A DNA stretch of 64,000 bases from Olavius algarvensis Delta 4 endosymbiont (GCA_905176665.1 CAJINA010000188.1:62001-126000); one strand, 5' to 3'. Positions 18,086 through 26,518 are shown, numbered from the stretch's first letter. Translations and numbers: made by a program. The notes: generated from the sequence alone by a model not told the origin.

Positions 18086-18106
18086 ATAAATGAATGATCG
18101 TTTATT
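18086..18106. promoter_or_regulatory. Operator-like site upstream of the TetR gene
   Basis: A 21-base sequence containing TGAATGATCGTTTATT. Read on the minus strand it matches the site at 18714-18734 at 18 of 21 positions. The core AATGAATGA/TCGTTTATT is an imperfect inverted repeat. It sits immediately after a TTGACA (18081-18086) and over the likely promoter, a position fit for autorepression by the TetR protein. Confidence 0.65.
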
Positions 18107-18114
18107 TTAAAACC

Positions 18115-18687
18115 ATGCGTACGAGAGACGATGAGAAACAAACAGCCCTGTTTAAAGCTACGATAAAAGTAGTCAACGAAATCGGTTTTGCCACCAGTTC
18201 TGTTTCCAAGATTGCCAAGGAAGCCGGCGTTTCCCCGGCCACCCTCTATGTCTATTACAAAAACAAAGATGACCTGCTGGTTTCGACCTACATCGATATC
18301 AAGCAGGACATGAGCCGGGTACTGCTCGCCGGATTTGACCCGGATGGACCGCTCAGGGACATATTCAAACAGGTCTGGGTTCATATGTTCGATTATATAT
18401 CTAAAAATTCTAGCTATTTTGAATATGCTGAGCAATTTGCGAATTCACCCTACAGCCAATTGGTCGATAAACGTGAAGTTGAGAAATATTTCGAACCCTT
18501 GATCCTGGTCCTCCAAAAAGGGATTGACCAAAAGATCATCAAAGATGTGAATTTCGATATCCTGAAAGCGTTTATCTTCTATCCGGTCATGATGCTGGCC
18601 AATCCCAAGCATTGCCAGGACTTTGAAACCAGTCAAGCCAATATTGAAACGGCCTTTGGACTGGCTTGGGATGCTATAAAATTATAG
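18115..18687 (+). CDS. TetR-family transcriptional regulator
   Basis: 190 residues from ATG 18115 (an in-frame ATG at 18094 lies inside the operator-like site and is less likely). The N-terminal DNA-binding domain is typical: ALFKATIKVVNEIGFATSSVSKIAKEAGVSPATLYVYYKNKDDLL. The C-terminal ligand domain is helical (YVYYKNK through LAWDAIKL), resembling the YcdC/FadR-like TetR_C groups. If the TTGACA at 18081 and TATTTT at 18103 are the promoter, the mRNA would start at or very near the ATG, that is nearly leaderless. It probably controls itself and the metallo-hydrolase gene downstream, since both carry the same site. Confidence 0.88.
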   Translation: MRTRDDEKQTALFKATIKVVNEIGFATSSVSKIAKEAGVSPATLYVYYKNKDDLLVSTYIDIKQDMSRVLLAGFDPDGPLRDIFKQVWVHMFDYISKNSSYFEYAEQFANSPYSQLVDKREVEKYFEPLILVLQKGIDQKIIKDVNFDILKAFIFYPVMMLANPKHCQDFETSQANIETAFGLAWDAIKL

Positions 18688-18713
18688 ATCCATTAAAAAA
18701 AATTTCTTGTTTA

Positions 18714-18734
18714 AATAAATGAACATTCACTTAT
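18714..18734. promoter_or_regulatory. Operator-like site upstream of the MBL-fold gene
   Basis: A 21-base sequence with the inverted repeat ATAAATGAAC/ATTCACTTAT (8 of 10 pairs). It matches the TetR-gene site in reverse orientation at 18 of 21 positions and lies 12 bases before the start codon of the metallo-hydrolase gene. Binding by the adjacent TetR protein is inferred. Confidence 0.65.
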
Positions 18735-18745
18735 AGAGACAAATC

Positions 18746-19858
18746 ATGCAATTAAAACCCATTCTATTACTAACTACAGGAGTCATTCTGATGTTAACGC
18801 TCACCACAAATGCACCGGCCTTGAATGCACCGGAACCTGTTCAGTCTCCGAAGATCCAGGACTCTGGTCAGTACCGCGATGTCAGAATCCGTGGGAACGG
18901 GAAGGCCTATACACCCTCATTTTCCGAATTTGCCACCACCACCTGGGAATTTCTTTTCACGCGCAACAACCGCACACCCGATCATAGCTTGCCACGCGTT
19001 CGCGTCGATCTTGCTCAATTCAAGAACCCCGGGGAGAATCAACTGAACATTACCTGGCTGGGGCATTCGTCCCTGATGGTAAACATCGACGGTTTCAAGA
19101 TCCTGATGGACCCCGTCTTCCAAAAACGGGTTTCGATCCTGGGGCCGACGCGGTTTAACGGGGACGTGCCGGTTGATTGGAAGCAGCTGCCTGATCTGGA
19201 TGCGATCATCATTTCCCACGACCACTACGACCACCTCAACAAGTATTCCCTCCAAAGACTGCAGGCGAAAACCAGACAATTCGTCGTTCCGCTCCGGGTG
19301 GGCGAACGGATGGTAGACTGGGGGGTTCCTCGTGAGAAAATAGTGGAACTGGACTGGTGGGAGGACATGTATCTCGACGGTAAATTAAGAATCGCAGCCA
19401 CTCCGGCCCAGCATTTTTCCGGCCGGGGGTTGACCGACCGCAACAAAACCCTCTGGGCTTCGTGGGTCGTGACCGGGCCGCACCATAATATCTTTTTCAG
19501 CGGTGATTCAGGGTATTTTGACGGCTTCAAGCAGATCGGCCGGAAATACGGGCCATTTGATATGACCTTTTTGGAATGCGGGGCTTACAATGAAGCCTGG
19601 CACCCGGTGCATATGTTTCCCGAAGAAACCGTGCGGGCACACCTGGACCTGGGCGGCAGGTTGCTGCACCCGATTCACTGGGCCACGTTCAACCTGTCCC
19701 TGCATGCCTGGTACGAGCCGATGGAGCGCCTGACGGCCGCCGCCGATAAGGCCGGTATCCAGGCCGTCACCCCGGTCGTAGGTGCAACGACCGTCTTCGG
19801 GCAGCCTGTCAATGCTATAAGATGGTGGCAACCCTTGATGCCGATGGCTGCCTCTTGA
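18746..19858 (+). CDS. Exported MBL-fold metallo-hydrolase (NAPE-PLD/UlaG-like)
   Basis: 370 residues with an N-terminal signal peptide (hydrophobic to about residue 24). The metallo-beta-lactamase fold is clear: WLGHSSLMVNIDGFKILMDP, the metal motif IISHDHYDHLN, HFSGRG, FFSGDSGYFDGF and the C-terminal GGRLLHPIHWATFNLSLH. The ISHDHYDHLN plus HWATF pair is typical of the NAPE-phospholipase D-like branch, suggesting a phospholipid or acylated substrate; this is inference from family. Regulated, by position of matched sites, by the TetR protein encoded just upstream. Confidence 0.87.
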   Translation: MQLKPILLLTTGVILMLTLTTNAPALNAPEPVQSPKIQDSGQYRDVRIRGNGKAYTPSFSEFATTTWEFLFTRNNRTPDHSLPRVRVDLAQFKNPGENQLNITWLGHSSLMVNIDGFKILMDPVFQKRVSILGPTRFNGDVPVDWKQLPDLDAIIISHDHYDHLNKYSLQRLQAKTRQFVVPLRVGERMVDWGVPREKIVELDWWEDMYLDGKLRIAATPAQHFSGRGLTDRNKTLWASWVVTGPHHNIFFSGDSGYFDGFKQIGRKYGPFDMTFLECGAYNEAWHPVHMFPEETVRAHLDLGGRLLHPIHWATFNLSLHAWYEPMERLTAAADKAGIQAVTPVVGATTVFGQPVNAIRWWQPLMPMAAS

Positions 19859-19867
19859 TTGTCTACC

Positions 19868-21757
19868 CTAAGATTGGTCGGGAAAGATGGCCAGACTCGC
19901 CGAAGCCAGAACCACCAGTACGCTGCCCACGTTGTGGACGATGGCCGCCATGATCGGTGTCAACCACCCCATTCCGCTGGCCACAACAGCGAGCGCATTG
20001 AACGCCAGGCCGAACACGATATTAATCTTGATAATAGCAAGCATCCGGCGGGATAGCCGGATGAGCCAGGGCAATTTGGAAATGTCGTCGTGGGTCAGGG
20101 CAATGTCGGCTGTCTCCAAAGCCACATCGGTTCCGGCGGCGCCCATGGCCACACCCACCTGGGAGGATGCCAGGGCCGGGGCATCATTAATTCCGTCGCC
20201 TACAAACAGGACCGGCAGGGCCCGGTCCTGGTAGCCGGTAATGATGTCCACTTTGTCCTGGGGCCGCAATTTGGCATGAACCCCCGGGATACCCACCGCC
20301 TCGGCAACCCGTCGCACAGCCTTTTCATGGTCGCCGGACAAGATGGCCATCTCGTAGATACCGAGTTCGGCGAAGCCCTGAACGGTCCGGGAAGCCGATG
20401 GCCGAACCTGGTCGGTAACATTGATCAGACCCACCGGGGCTTTATCCCGGTAAACAACCAGTGGGGTAACACCCCGGGACACGGAGTCGTCCAGGGCCTT
20501 GCGGAGATGACCGGGAAAGGCCGCGGTACTCTCAGCCGTTGAAAAACTGCCAACCTCCACAAGGGTACCATCCACCATGGCCCGCACGCCGAGACCAATC
20601 TCGTGAAACGCGTTTTCGGCTCCCCGGATGGGTATCCGCGCATAGTGGGCCGCTTTCAGGATCGCCCGCGCCAAAGGATGGGTACAATGCTGTTCGGCAC
20701 TGGCTGCGCTGGCCAACACCTCTTCCCTGCTGAGATCCCGGGCGCAGGCAATATCCGCCACCCCCGGTTCCCCTATGGTCAGGGTCCCGGTTTTATCGAA
20801 CAATACCGCCTTGACCGCCGCAATCCGTTCCAGGTACTGCCCACCCTTGACCAGGATACCGGATTTGGCCGCACGTCCCAATGCCGCCACAGTGGCTGTG
20901 GGCGCGGCCAGGATCAAGGCACACGGGCAGCCCACGATTAAAACGGCCACGGCCCGATTGATGTCCCCGGTAAACAGATAGGTAGCCGCGGCACAGGATA
21001 GAATAGTCGGCGTGAACCAGGTAGCGTAGCGGTCGATGAGGCGGGTCGCCTCCGGGCGATGCTTTTCGGCTTCACTGACCAGCTTGATCACTTTGCCCAG
21101 AGTGGTGTCCTGGCCTACTTTTGCCGTGCGCGCCTTTATAACCCCATTGTGATTCAAGGTCCCGGCCAGGATCATGTCGCCAACCCGTTTTTCAACCGGC
21201 AACGGCTCCCCGGTCATGGCCGATTCATCGACAGCCGAGACCCCGGTGACGATCTTGGCATCCACTGGAATTCGATCGCCGGGTTTGATCAGGATGATGT
21301 CGCCGACGGACACCGCTTCGATGGGAACCTCCTTTTCAACTTCACCGACCACCACGGTTGCAGTTTGCGGAGCAATGCTGATCAAGGACCGGATGGCCCT
21401 GCGCGCCGATTCGCTCGTGACCTGCTCGATCAGCCCACCGAGTGTCATGACGAAGCTCACCACCGCCGCCGCCAGAAATTCGCCTTGGATCAGGCTGGCG
21501 ATAATCGCCAGGCTCACAAGTTCATCTACGTTGACCTCTTTATTGATAAGCCCCTTAGCGGCACCCCAGATAATAGGCACCCCGTTGAAAGTCACACATA
21601 CCAGGGCCAGGAAATTGCCCAGATAACTTGGGGCCGCATTGCCGTAATCAATGATAAAGCTGAGCAGAGCCAAAGCGGCCGCGGCAAAAGAGATGTAAAA
21701 ATCCCTCAAGCGCAGGAGTTCCTGGTAAACTCCCAATTTCGCATATCGTCCAATCAT
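19868..21757 (-). CDS. Heavy-metal-translocating P-type ATPase (P1B)
   Basis: 629 residues, no N-terminal metal-binding domain, beginning directly with membrane helices. Motifs in order: the actuator TGEP in ESAMTGEPLPVEK, the transport motif VGCPCALILAAPTA (CPC), the phosphorylation site DKTGTLT, HPLA in the nucleotide domain, GDGINDAPAL in the hinge and a final membrane pair with HNVGSVLVV. This is a zinc/cadmium/cobalt or copper type exporter; the CPC motif alone does not settle the metal. The gene lies 11 bases downstream of a CsoR-type repressor, so metal-induced efflux is likely. Slightly short compared with CadA/ZntA. Confidence 0.93.
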   Translation of the reverse strand: MIGRYAKLGVYQELLRLRDFYISFAAAALALLSFIIDYGNAAPSYLGNFLALVCVTFNGVPIIWGAAKGLINKEVNVDELVSLAIIASLIQGEFLAAAVVSFVMTLGGLIEQVTSESARRAIRSLISIAPQTATVVVGEVEKEVPIEAVSVGDIILIKPGDRIPVDAKIVTGVSAVDESAMTGEPLPVEKRVGDMILAGTLNHNGVIKARTAKVGQDTTLGKVIKLVSEAEKHRPEATRLIDRYATWFTPTILSCAAATYLFTGDINRAVAVLIVGCPCALILAAPTATVAALGRAAKSGILVKGGQYLERIAAVKAVLFDKTGTLTIGEPGVADIACARDLSREEVLASAASAEQHCTHPLARAILKAAHYARIPIRGAENAFHEIGLGVRAMVDGTLVEVGSFSTAESTAAFPGHLRKALDDSVSRGVTPLVVYRDKAPVGLINVTDQVRPSASRTVQGFAELGIYEMAILSGDHEKAVRRVAEAVGIPGVHAKLRPQDKVDIITGYQDRALPVLFVGDGINDAPALASSQVGVAMGAAGTDVALETADIALTHDDISKLPWLIRLSRRMLAIIKINIVFGLAFNALAVVASGMGWLTPIMAAIVHNVGSVLVVLASASLAIFPDQS

Positions 21758-21768
21758 GAACTAAAATC

Positions 21769-22044
21769 CTATTTGCTGAACTTGTTAAAAATGTCGATCA
21801 CCTCGGTAATCAGTTCCGCAGCATGGTCCTGCTCCTGGATGGCCGTAGCCACACAGCCTTTCAAGTGGTCTTCCAGGATGACCCCGCCCAGGGACCGCAT
21901 GGCCCCGCTGGCGGCGGCAATCTGTTTTAATACCTGCAGGCAATCGCGGTCCTCGGCCACCATCTTCTTCAGACCGCGCACCTGGCCCTCAATCCGGTTG
22001 ATGCGGGCAATCACTTTTCCATGGTCGTCTCCACATAAAGCCAT
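21769..22044 (-). CDS. CsoR/FrmR-family metal-sensing repressor
   Basis: 91 residues, ATG with AAGGAG upstream. The helical DUF156 fold is evident: KVIARINRIEGQVRGLKKMV, then C35 in DRDCLQVLKQI and H60/C64 in LEDHLKGCV, the Cys-His-Cys arrangement that binds Cu(I) in CsoR (nickel and cobalt sensors share parts of it). It derepresses on metal binding. A long perfect inverted repeat with a central G tract lies in its own leader, and the P-type ATPase follows on the same strand. Confidence 0.9.
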   Translation of the reverse strand: MALCGDDHGKVIARINRIEGQVRGLKKMVAEDRDCLQVLKQIAAASGAMRSLGGVILEDHLKGCVATAIQEQDHAAELITEVIDIFNKFSK

Positions 22045-22056
22045 CGCTATCTCCTT

Positions 22057-22083
22057 ATATACATATAGGGGGTATATGTATAT
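22057..22083. promoter_or_regulatory. CsoR-type operator
   Basis: Perfect inverted repeat ATATACATATA / TATATGTATAT separated by GGGGG, 13 bases upstream of the csoR-like start codon. A run of G/C flanked by AT-rich arms is the form recognised by CsoR/FrmR tetramers. It would cover the promoter and ribosome-binding region of the regulator-ATPase operon. Confidence 0.8.
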
Positions 22084-22305
22084 GACCAGCGGATTCCCCT
22101 GTCAAGCATAAACAGGATAGACTGGAAAAGCTTTTTACGGATTGCCGATATGGTGGGTGATTGAAAGCAGATCGCGCATGGGGGCGGCTATAACCTCTTA
22201 CGAAACCACGGCGTACTCGCACGGCAAGATCATCAATATCGACAAGGCGGCCAGGAAAATGTGAGCCGGAGCGATCCGCCGCCCTCTTAACTGATGTATT
22301 GGGAC

Positions 22306-22755
22306 TTAAGCGGCATGTTTACAACGGATGATCCTATCCACCAGGCAGGCTGTCTCTTCGGTCAATTTCAAACACAGGGACTGCTCCAGACCTGTTCTTT
22401 CAAAGATTGCCAATCCGTCCGGGGTGCTGATGTCGCAATCCAGCAAGATGGTACAGTTGGTAGACCCAAACCGATGCTCGCTAGCTTCAATCAAGCGCCG
22501 GGTCTGGGTGTAAACCATGTCCCTGGAATCAGTTCCGCTGTTGCGTCCATAGAGCATTCCCAGGGCCATGATCCAGCCGGACAAGGCTCCGCAAAGCCCC
22601 CCGGTCAAGGCCATGCCACCACAAAAGCCGGATGCAATTCGTGGAATGTAATCAGATGAAAGGTCGCACTCTTCGGCGATCGCCTGCAACACACTTTCGG
22701 CGCAGTAGAGCCCCGATTCAAAATGTGCCCGGCTTCTCTGCGCGGGGGTCAGCAT
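22306..22755 (-). CDS. C_GCAxxG_C_C family redox-type protein
   Basis: 149 residues, ATG with AGGAGAG upstream inside the preceding gene. The family signature is clear: GLYCAESVLQA, SGFCGGMALTGGLCGALSG (the CGG...G-x-CGA part), and later NCTILLDC and LCLKLTEE cysteines. Members are small, putative iron- or metal-binding cysteine proteins of anaerobes with no proven activity. Here it overlaps a methyltransferase gene by seven bases and belongs to a MarR-methyltransferase-C_GCAxxG operon, suggesting a role in handling a thiol-reactive compound or metalloid. Confidence 0.83.
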   Translation of the reverse strand: MLTPAQRSRAHFESGLYCAESVLQAIAEECDLSSDYIPRIASGFCGGMALTGGLCGALSGWIMALGMLYGRNSGTDSRDMVYTQTRRLIEASEHRFGSTNCTILLDCDISTPDGLAIFERTGLEQSLCLKLTEETACLVDRIIRCKHAA

Positions 22756-23378
22756 GGTTTCTCTCCTGAAGCTATGAATATGGAGACCGCCGCCGGTGAC
22801 GCTGTTTCACAGGAGGCGGCGCAGCAGTTGCCGCCGGCGCTCTCCACATTGACATTCACAAGCCCCGCAGCCTCTAACCAGGCTTTGAAATCTTCACGCT
22901 TGAAACCCATCCACCGGTCGTGCTGTTCCCGGCGTAGAAATTCGAATTCGTGTTGATCGAGATCCGTAGTCACCAGACGTCCGCCCGGCCGGAGAATACG
23001 GGTCATCTCCTTTAAGGCCAGGGGCGGCTTCTCCACATGGTGGACGTACATATTGGCAAACACATAATCCACTTGCGCATCTCCAATGGGCAGCGCTTCG
23101 GCCGTTCCTTGACGGCAGTCCACCGCGCTGGCTGGTCCCAACTGCTTTTTCAGTTCCGCCAACATGGCGTCACTTTGGTCCACAGCGATTACATTCATGC
23201 CGGCGGCAACCAAACCCCCGGAGATGAAACCGGTCCCGGCCCCGATATCGGCAGCTGTTTTTCCGGCTTCCAAACCGGCAACGGCAAAGGCTTTCTCTCT
23301 AATGGACTCCGAGAAAAAAGCCTTGCGCATCTCGCTCCAATCTCCGGCAACTTCATCAAAATATGCTTTTGAACTCAT
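22749..23378 (-). CDS. SAM-dependent methyltransferase with Cys-rich tail
   Basis: 209 residues from ATG 23378, chosen because AGGAG precedes it; longer in-frame starts lack this. Class I methyltransferase motifs: AADIGAGTGFISGGL (motif I), VIAVDQSDAML, YVFANMYVHHVEKP and LRPGGRLVTTDL. The C-terminal tail has an unusual cysteine cluster, GGNCCAASCE. Cysteine pairs in such tails occur in enzymes that methylate arsenite or other soft metalloids, but the ArsM-type triad is not identifiable, so the substrate is open. Middle gene of an operon with MarR (17 bases upstream) and C_GCAxxG (overlapping). Confidence 0.82.
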   Translation of the reverse strand: MSSKAYFDEVAGDWSEMRKAFFSESIREKAFAVAGLEAGKTAADIGAGTGFISGGLVAAGMNVIAVDQSDAMLAELKKQLGPASAVDCRQGTAEALPIGDAQVDYVFANMYVHHVEKPPLALKEMTRILRPGGRLVTTDLDQHEFEFLRREQHDRWMGFKREDFKAWLEAAGLVNVNVESAGGNCCAASCETASPAAVSIFIASGEKPC

Positions 23379-23394
23379 GCTGTGCTCCTTATTT

Positions 23395-23853
23395 TTACAA
23401 TGCACCTTCCCCCTCCCCCAGGTGGGCCCCAATCATGGCATCCACCAGGAGGCCGAAAGCCAGCAACACCCCGGGCCGCTCCCCTTTCGGAATCGCCTCA
23501 AAAACCTGACTGTAGTAAAGATCATTCAGCCGATTGATTTCATCACAGGTGGACCGCCCCTGGTCCGTAAGCAGCAACCATGTATAGCGCCGGTCCGCTG
23601 GGTGCGGTACCCTCGAAACCAGGCCGATGTTTACCAGTCCATCAACTGTACGACTGAGGGTACTCTTGTCCAAACCCAAGCTATGGGCCAATTCGCCCGA
23701 TGTGGTCTTGCCGAGATGCTCCATTTCCAAAATCGTATGGCACTGGGCCAGGGTCACCCCGCTGCAGCAGGTGTTGCCCTTCTGCTGGGAACCGACCAGC
23801 CTTTCAAACTTTCTCAAATCCCGCCGAAAATCGCGAACATCCGCCTGTTGCAT
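23395..23853 (-). CDS. MarR-family regulator with N-terminal cysteine pair
   Basis: 152 residues from ATG 23853 (RBS AGGGGAGG). The winged helix is clear: TTSGELAHSLGLDKSTLSRTVDGLVNIGLVSR and ADRRYTWLLLTDQGR. Before it sits GNTCCSGVTLAQCH, three cysteines in helix 2, which suggests metal- or thiol-responsive control. First gene of the operon with the methyltransferase and C_GCAxxG protein. Two repeats resembling its operator lie about 80-110 bases upstream of its start. Confidence 0.87.
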   Translation of the reverse strand: MQQADVRDFRRDLRKFERLVGSQQKGNTCCSGVTLAQCHTILEMEHLGKTTSGELAHSLGLDKSTLSRTVDGLVNIGLVSRVPHPADRRYTWLLLTDQGRSTCDEINRLNDLYYSQVFEAIPKGERPGVLLAFGLLVDAMIGAHLGEGEGAL

Positions 23854-23935
23854 GATTCCTCCCCTGACAAATCGATCGAGGGCCCAAATAATGAAAGCTA
23901 CCATTCGCCAGTCGACCAGTTTCACACACCAACTA

Positions 23936-23963
23936 TTGTATTATACAACTGTTGTATTATCAA
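23936..23963. promoter_or_regulatory. Tandem operator-like repeats upstream of marR
   Basis: Near-palindrome TTGTATTATACAA at 23936-23948 followed by TTGTATTATCAA at 23952-23963, with ACAACTGTTGT palindromic between them. AT-rich repeated half-sites of this size suit MarR dimers. They could control the marR operon on the minus strand or a promoter for the gene starting at 24122. Confidence 0.55.
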
Positions 23964-24121
23964 ACTGTTTTTTCAAAAGTGGTCATGCGGCCACGATTGT
24001 CTGAAGGGAGTTTAAAAGAAGGACAACGCAGTGTATCGAACCACGGATGCTGCCCGGAGTTGACTTTTAAGCGCGGGAGGCCTATCAATACAGCTTTGAA
24101 ACCAATGGCCCGAGGGTATGG

Positions 24122-25069
24122 ATGAAATTCATAGAGACAATTCAATCCGGCCTGCCTGTCCTGACCGAAGGCGCCCTGGTGGAACGCATCCGCCGCCACC
24201 CGGCGGTTGAGCTTGACCCCGACATAGCCCATGCCGGTCTTATCTATAGTGATAGTGGTCGCAAGGCCCTCACGGAAATTTACGAGCAGTACCTGTCCAT
24301 AGGCCAACGTCATAACCTGCCGATGTTGACCCTGGCGCCAACCTGGCGCACCAATCCAGAGAGAATTGCCCGGGCGGGCTACGGCCCGGTTACCCGGCTC
24401 AATCGAGATTGTGTCGAGTTCCTAAAAGAGATCCGTGCCAGCTTTGGGCCTTATCGAGAGCGCCTTTTCGTGGCCGGCTTGCTGGGCTGCCGCAATGATG
24501 CTTACAATCCCCAGGAGGGGCTCACGGCAGAAGCCGCCGAGCAGTTTCATCTACCGCAGGTGGAAGCCCTGGCAGCCAGTGGGGTAGACTTGATCAAAGC
24601 CGCCACACTTCCGGCCGTTTCTGAAGCCCTCGGGATCGCCCGGGCTATTTCCCGGACCGGAATATCAAGCGTCCTTAGTTTCGTTATCCGGCCGGACGGA
24701 ACCGTACTGGACGGCACCCCCCTGCATGCGGCCGTGGCCCGGATCGATTCCGCAACAGACCGGGCACCGGCATTTTATATGGTCAACTGCGTCCACCCTA
24801 CGGTGTTTATGAAAGCCATGACCGCGGAAACCGCTGCAGACAGCAAACTGACTGAGCGGGTTCTCGGCTTTCAGGCCAACACTTCGACTAAAAGTCCGGA
24901 GGAACTGGAAAACCTGCCCTACCTGGACACCACTGAACCAGAGCCGTTCGCCGACCTTATAATGCAGATACACAGACATTTCGGGACCCGCATTCTCGGG
25001 GGCTGTTGCGGTACAGACAACCGCCATTTAGCACAAGTCGCTGTCCGATTAGCCAGGGAGAACCAATGA
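24122..25069 (+). CDS. Homocysteine S-methyltransferase family protein
   Basis: 315 residues, ATG with GAGGG upstream. The MHT domain pattern is present: VLTEGALVERI near the N-terminus, YLSIGQRHNLPMLTLAPTWRTNPERI, MVNCVHPTVFMKAM (first zinc cysteine) and GGCCGTDNRHL (paired zinc cysteines). The usual N-terminal DGG/DGA segment is altered to TEGAL. Family members move a methyl group from S-methylmethionine or a similar donor to homocysteine. The stop overlaps the start of a LysE-type exporter gene, so metabolite export may be coupled. Exact donor unknown. Confidence 0.85.
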   Translation: MKFIETIQSGLPVLTEGALVERIRRHPAVELDPDIAHAGLIYSDSGRKALTEIYEQYLSIGQRHNLPMLTLAPTWRTNPERIARAGYGPVTRLNRDCVEFLKEIRASFGPYRERLFVAGLLGCRNDAYNPQEGLTAEAAEQFHLPQVEALAASGVDLIKAATLPAVSEALGIARAISRTGISSVLSFVIRPDGTVLDGTPLHAAVARIDSATDRAPAFYMVNCVHPTVFMKAMTAETAADSKLTERVLGFQANTSTKSPEELENLPYLDTTEPEPFADLIMQIHRHFGTRILGGCCGTDNRHLAQVAVRLARENQ

Positions 25070-25680
25070 CCGTCGAATCCACCTTCGCTTTTGCCTTCGC
25101 CATGTTCATCCTAGCGGCCAGCCCAGGTCCCGGCGTCTTCGCGACCGTGGCCCAGGCCCTGGCCGGCGGTTTTCGCTCGGCCCTGGACGTCATTGGGGGC
25201 ATCGTTGCCGGAGACCTGGTATTTCTACTGTTGGCCGTTTACGGTCTCGCCACCCTGGCCCGCACCCTGGGGGAGCTTTTTGTGGTGGTAAAGCTTGCCG
25301 GCGGCGGCTACCTGATCTGGTTGGGCATCAAGCTGTGGTTGACCAAACCGATCCCGCCCGGCGATCAAAACGTAGACAAACAGCAATCCGGTAAGCAGCG
25401 GATTCTGGGTGGTCTGTTTATTACTTTGGGCAATCCCAAGGTCATTCTATTTTACGCCGGCTTTTTACCAACCTTCATGGATCTGGGCCAACTGACGGTG
25501 GGGGATGTTTGTATTGTCGCCGGGCTGGTGGCAGGTGTATTGCTCCTGACCCTCGGATTCTACGCTTTTTCTGCGGCCCGGGCCCGGGTGCTTTTTACAA
25601 AACCCCGGGCGCTGCGCAACCTCAACCGGGGGGCCGGGACGATTATGGTGGGGGCGGGGCTTTCAATAGCCACCCGTTAG
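25066..25680 (+). CDS. LysE/RhtB-family exporter
   Basis: 204 residues from ATG 25066 (ATGA overlap with the previous gene). About six membrane helices. Family motifs: AASPGPGVFATVAQALAGGF in the first loop, GGGYLIWLGIKLW and LFITLGNPKVILFYAGFLP. These are typical of exporters of amino acids such as threonine or homoserine lactone. Its TAG stop codon (25678-25680) lies inside the outer arm of repeat element R1. Confidence 0.9.
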   Translation: MTVESTFAFAFAMFILAASPGPGVFATVAQALAGGFRSALDVIGGIVAGDLVFLLLAVYGLATLARTLGELFVVVKLAGGGYLIWLGIKLWLTKPIPPGDQNVDKQQSGKQRILGGLFITLGNPKVILFYAGFLPTFMDLGQLTVGDVCIVAGLVAGVLLLTLGFYAFSAARARVLFTKPRALRNLNRGAGTIMVGAGLSIATR

Positions 25681-25823
25681 AAGCTATCTCAATATTGGCC
25701 TTCGGCTCAATCCCTGCGTTGGGCGCAAAATTCAAATCCTGGAAATACTATAGTATTCCTCCGGTTCAAATTTTACGGCCGCCTTGACCTTGAACCATAA
25801 TCCAATATTGAGATAGCTTCTAA
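25677..25823. repeat. Family R covarying hairpin element, copy R1
   Basis: 147 bases between convergent genes. The outer arms 25677-25698 and 25802-25823 are perfect inverted repeats of 22 bases (outermost TTAGAAGCTATCTC). Inner core: CGTTGGGCG, central hairpin AATACTATAGTATT, CTCCGG and GCCGCCTTGACCTTGAACC. The inner arm AAAATT pairs with AATTTT and is specific to this copy. The left arm contains the stop codon of the LysE gene. Confidence 0.9.
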
Positions 25824-25839
25824 TGTTTGCTTTGACCAA

Positions 25840-26340
25840 CTATAAATTGAAGTGTTTTTCGAAGACCTGGATGACCCCTTCTTCGATCACCTTCATCCGG
25901 CGGGCGATTTTTGGGGTCATGGTGGCAAACACGCCCCTGCCGATTGCGCACTTTTCCCCCGCGTCATTTTCTAAAACCGCTTCCATTACAGCTTCCCGCT
26001 CGCTGTTAATCACGGCTACCCGGCCAACCACATGTAGTGGCTTCTCCACAAATGCCGGCCGATGAAATTCAATTTGAATCGATTTGGTGAGAATCAACTT
26101 CCGGAGTAAATGATGGGCCGACCAGCTCATCGCCTCATCGAGTATCGTTGACACAATGCCGCCATGCAAAAGCTTGCGCCATCCGCAATGCTGGCGGTCA
26201 ACCGTCAGCCAGGAATGGATGCTGTCGCCATCGGTGTAAAAATCCATGTGGAGGCCATGCTCGTTTTCGGGGCCACAGGCAAAACAGTCCCGACTGCCGT
26301 CAAAGTTCCTCAATTTTTGCATTCCTGATTTATCTAGCAT
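25840..26340 (-). CDS. PaaI-type hotdog thioesterase
   Basis: 166 residues from ATG 26340, six bases after AAGGA; ATG 26346 is too close to that site. An N-terminal CFACGPENEHGLHM with two cysteines precedes the hotdog fold. The catalytic region LLHGGIVSTILDEAMSW has the HGG motif and general-base Asp typical of PaaI-like acyl-CoA thioesterases. Such enzymes hydrolyse aryl- or acyl-CoA. Single gene; converges on the LysE gene with R1 between them. Confidence 0.88.
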   Translation of the reverse strand: MLDKSGMQKLRNFDGSRDCFACGPENEHGLHMDFYTDGDSIHSWLTVDRQHCGWRKLLHGGIVSTILDEAMSWSAHHLLRKLILTKSIQIEFHRPAFVEKPLHVVGRVAVINSEREAVMEAVLENDAGEKCAIGRGVFATMTPKIARRMKVIEEGVIQVFEKHFNL

Positions 26341-26518
26341 ATCCATTCCTTATCCAGGACGGTTGACTTTGGTGCTCACTGCAGCGAGCTGCAGAGAATT
26401 CGCTCTCTATAAAGTTTCACGGCATTGAACATACAGTTCACATGTCGATGCCTTAGGCTCGGACCAAACACGCAACGAAGCAATCAGGATCGGTTTTATA
26501 CTCTGTCAAACAGCGGTT

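Noticed and set aside
21059..22111. 350-codon open frame opposite the P-type ATPase and CsoR genes
   Set aside because: Antisense shadow spanning two well-supported genes and the operator.
22178..22264. 28-codon reading frame after the CsoR operator
   Set aside because: The peptide (ends KIINIDKAARKM) might be a remnant of a lost gene, but nothing supports expression.
24004..24121. Riboswitch in front of the homocysteine methyltransferase-like gene
   Set aside because: Searched by eye for SAM and cobalamin riboswitch core motifs; none seen.
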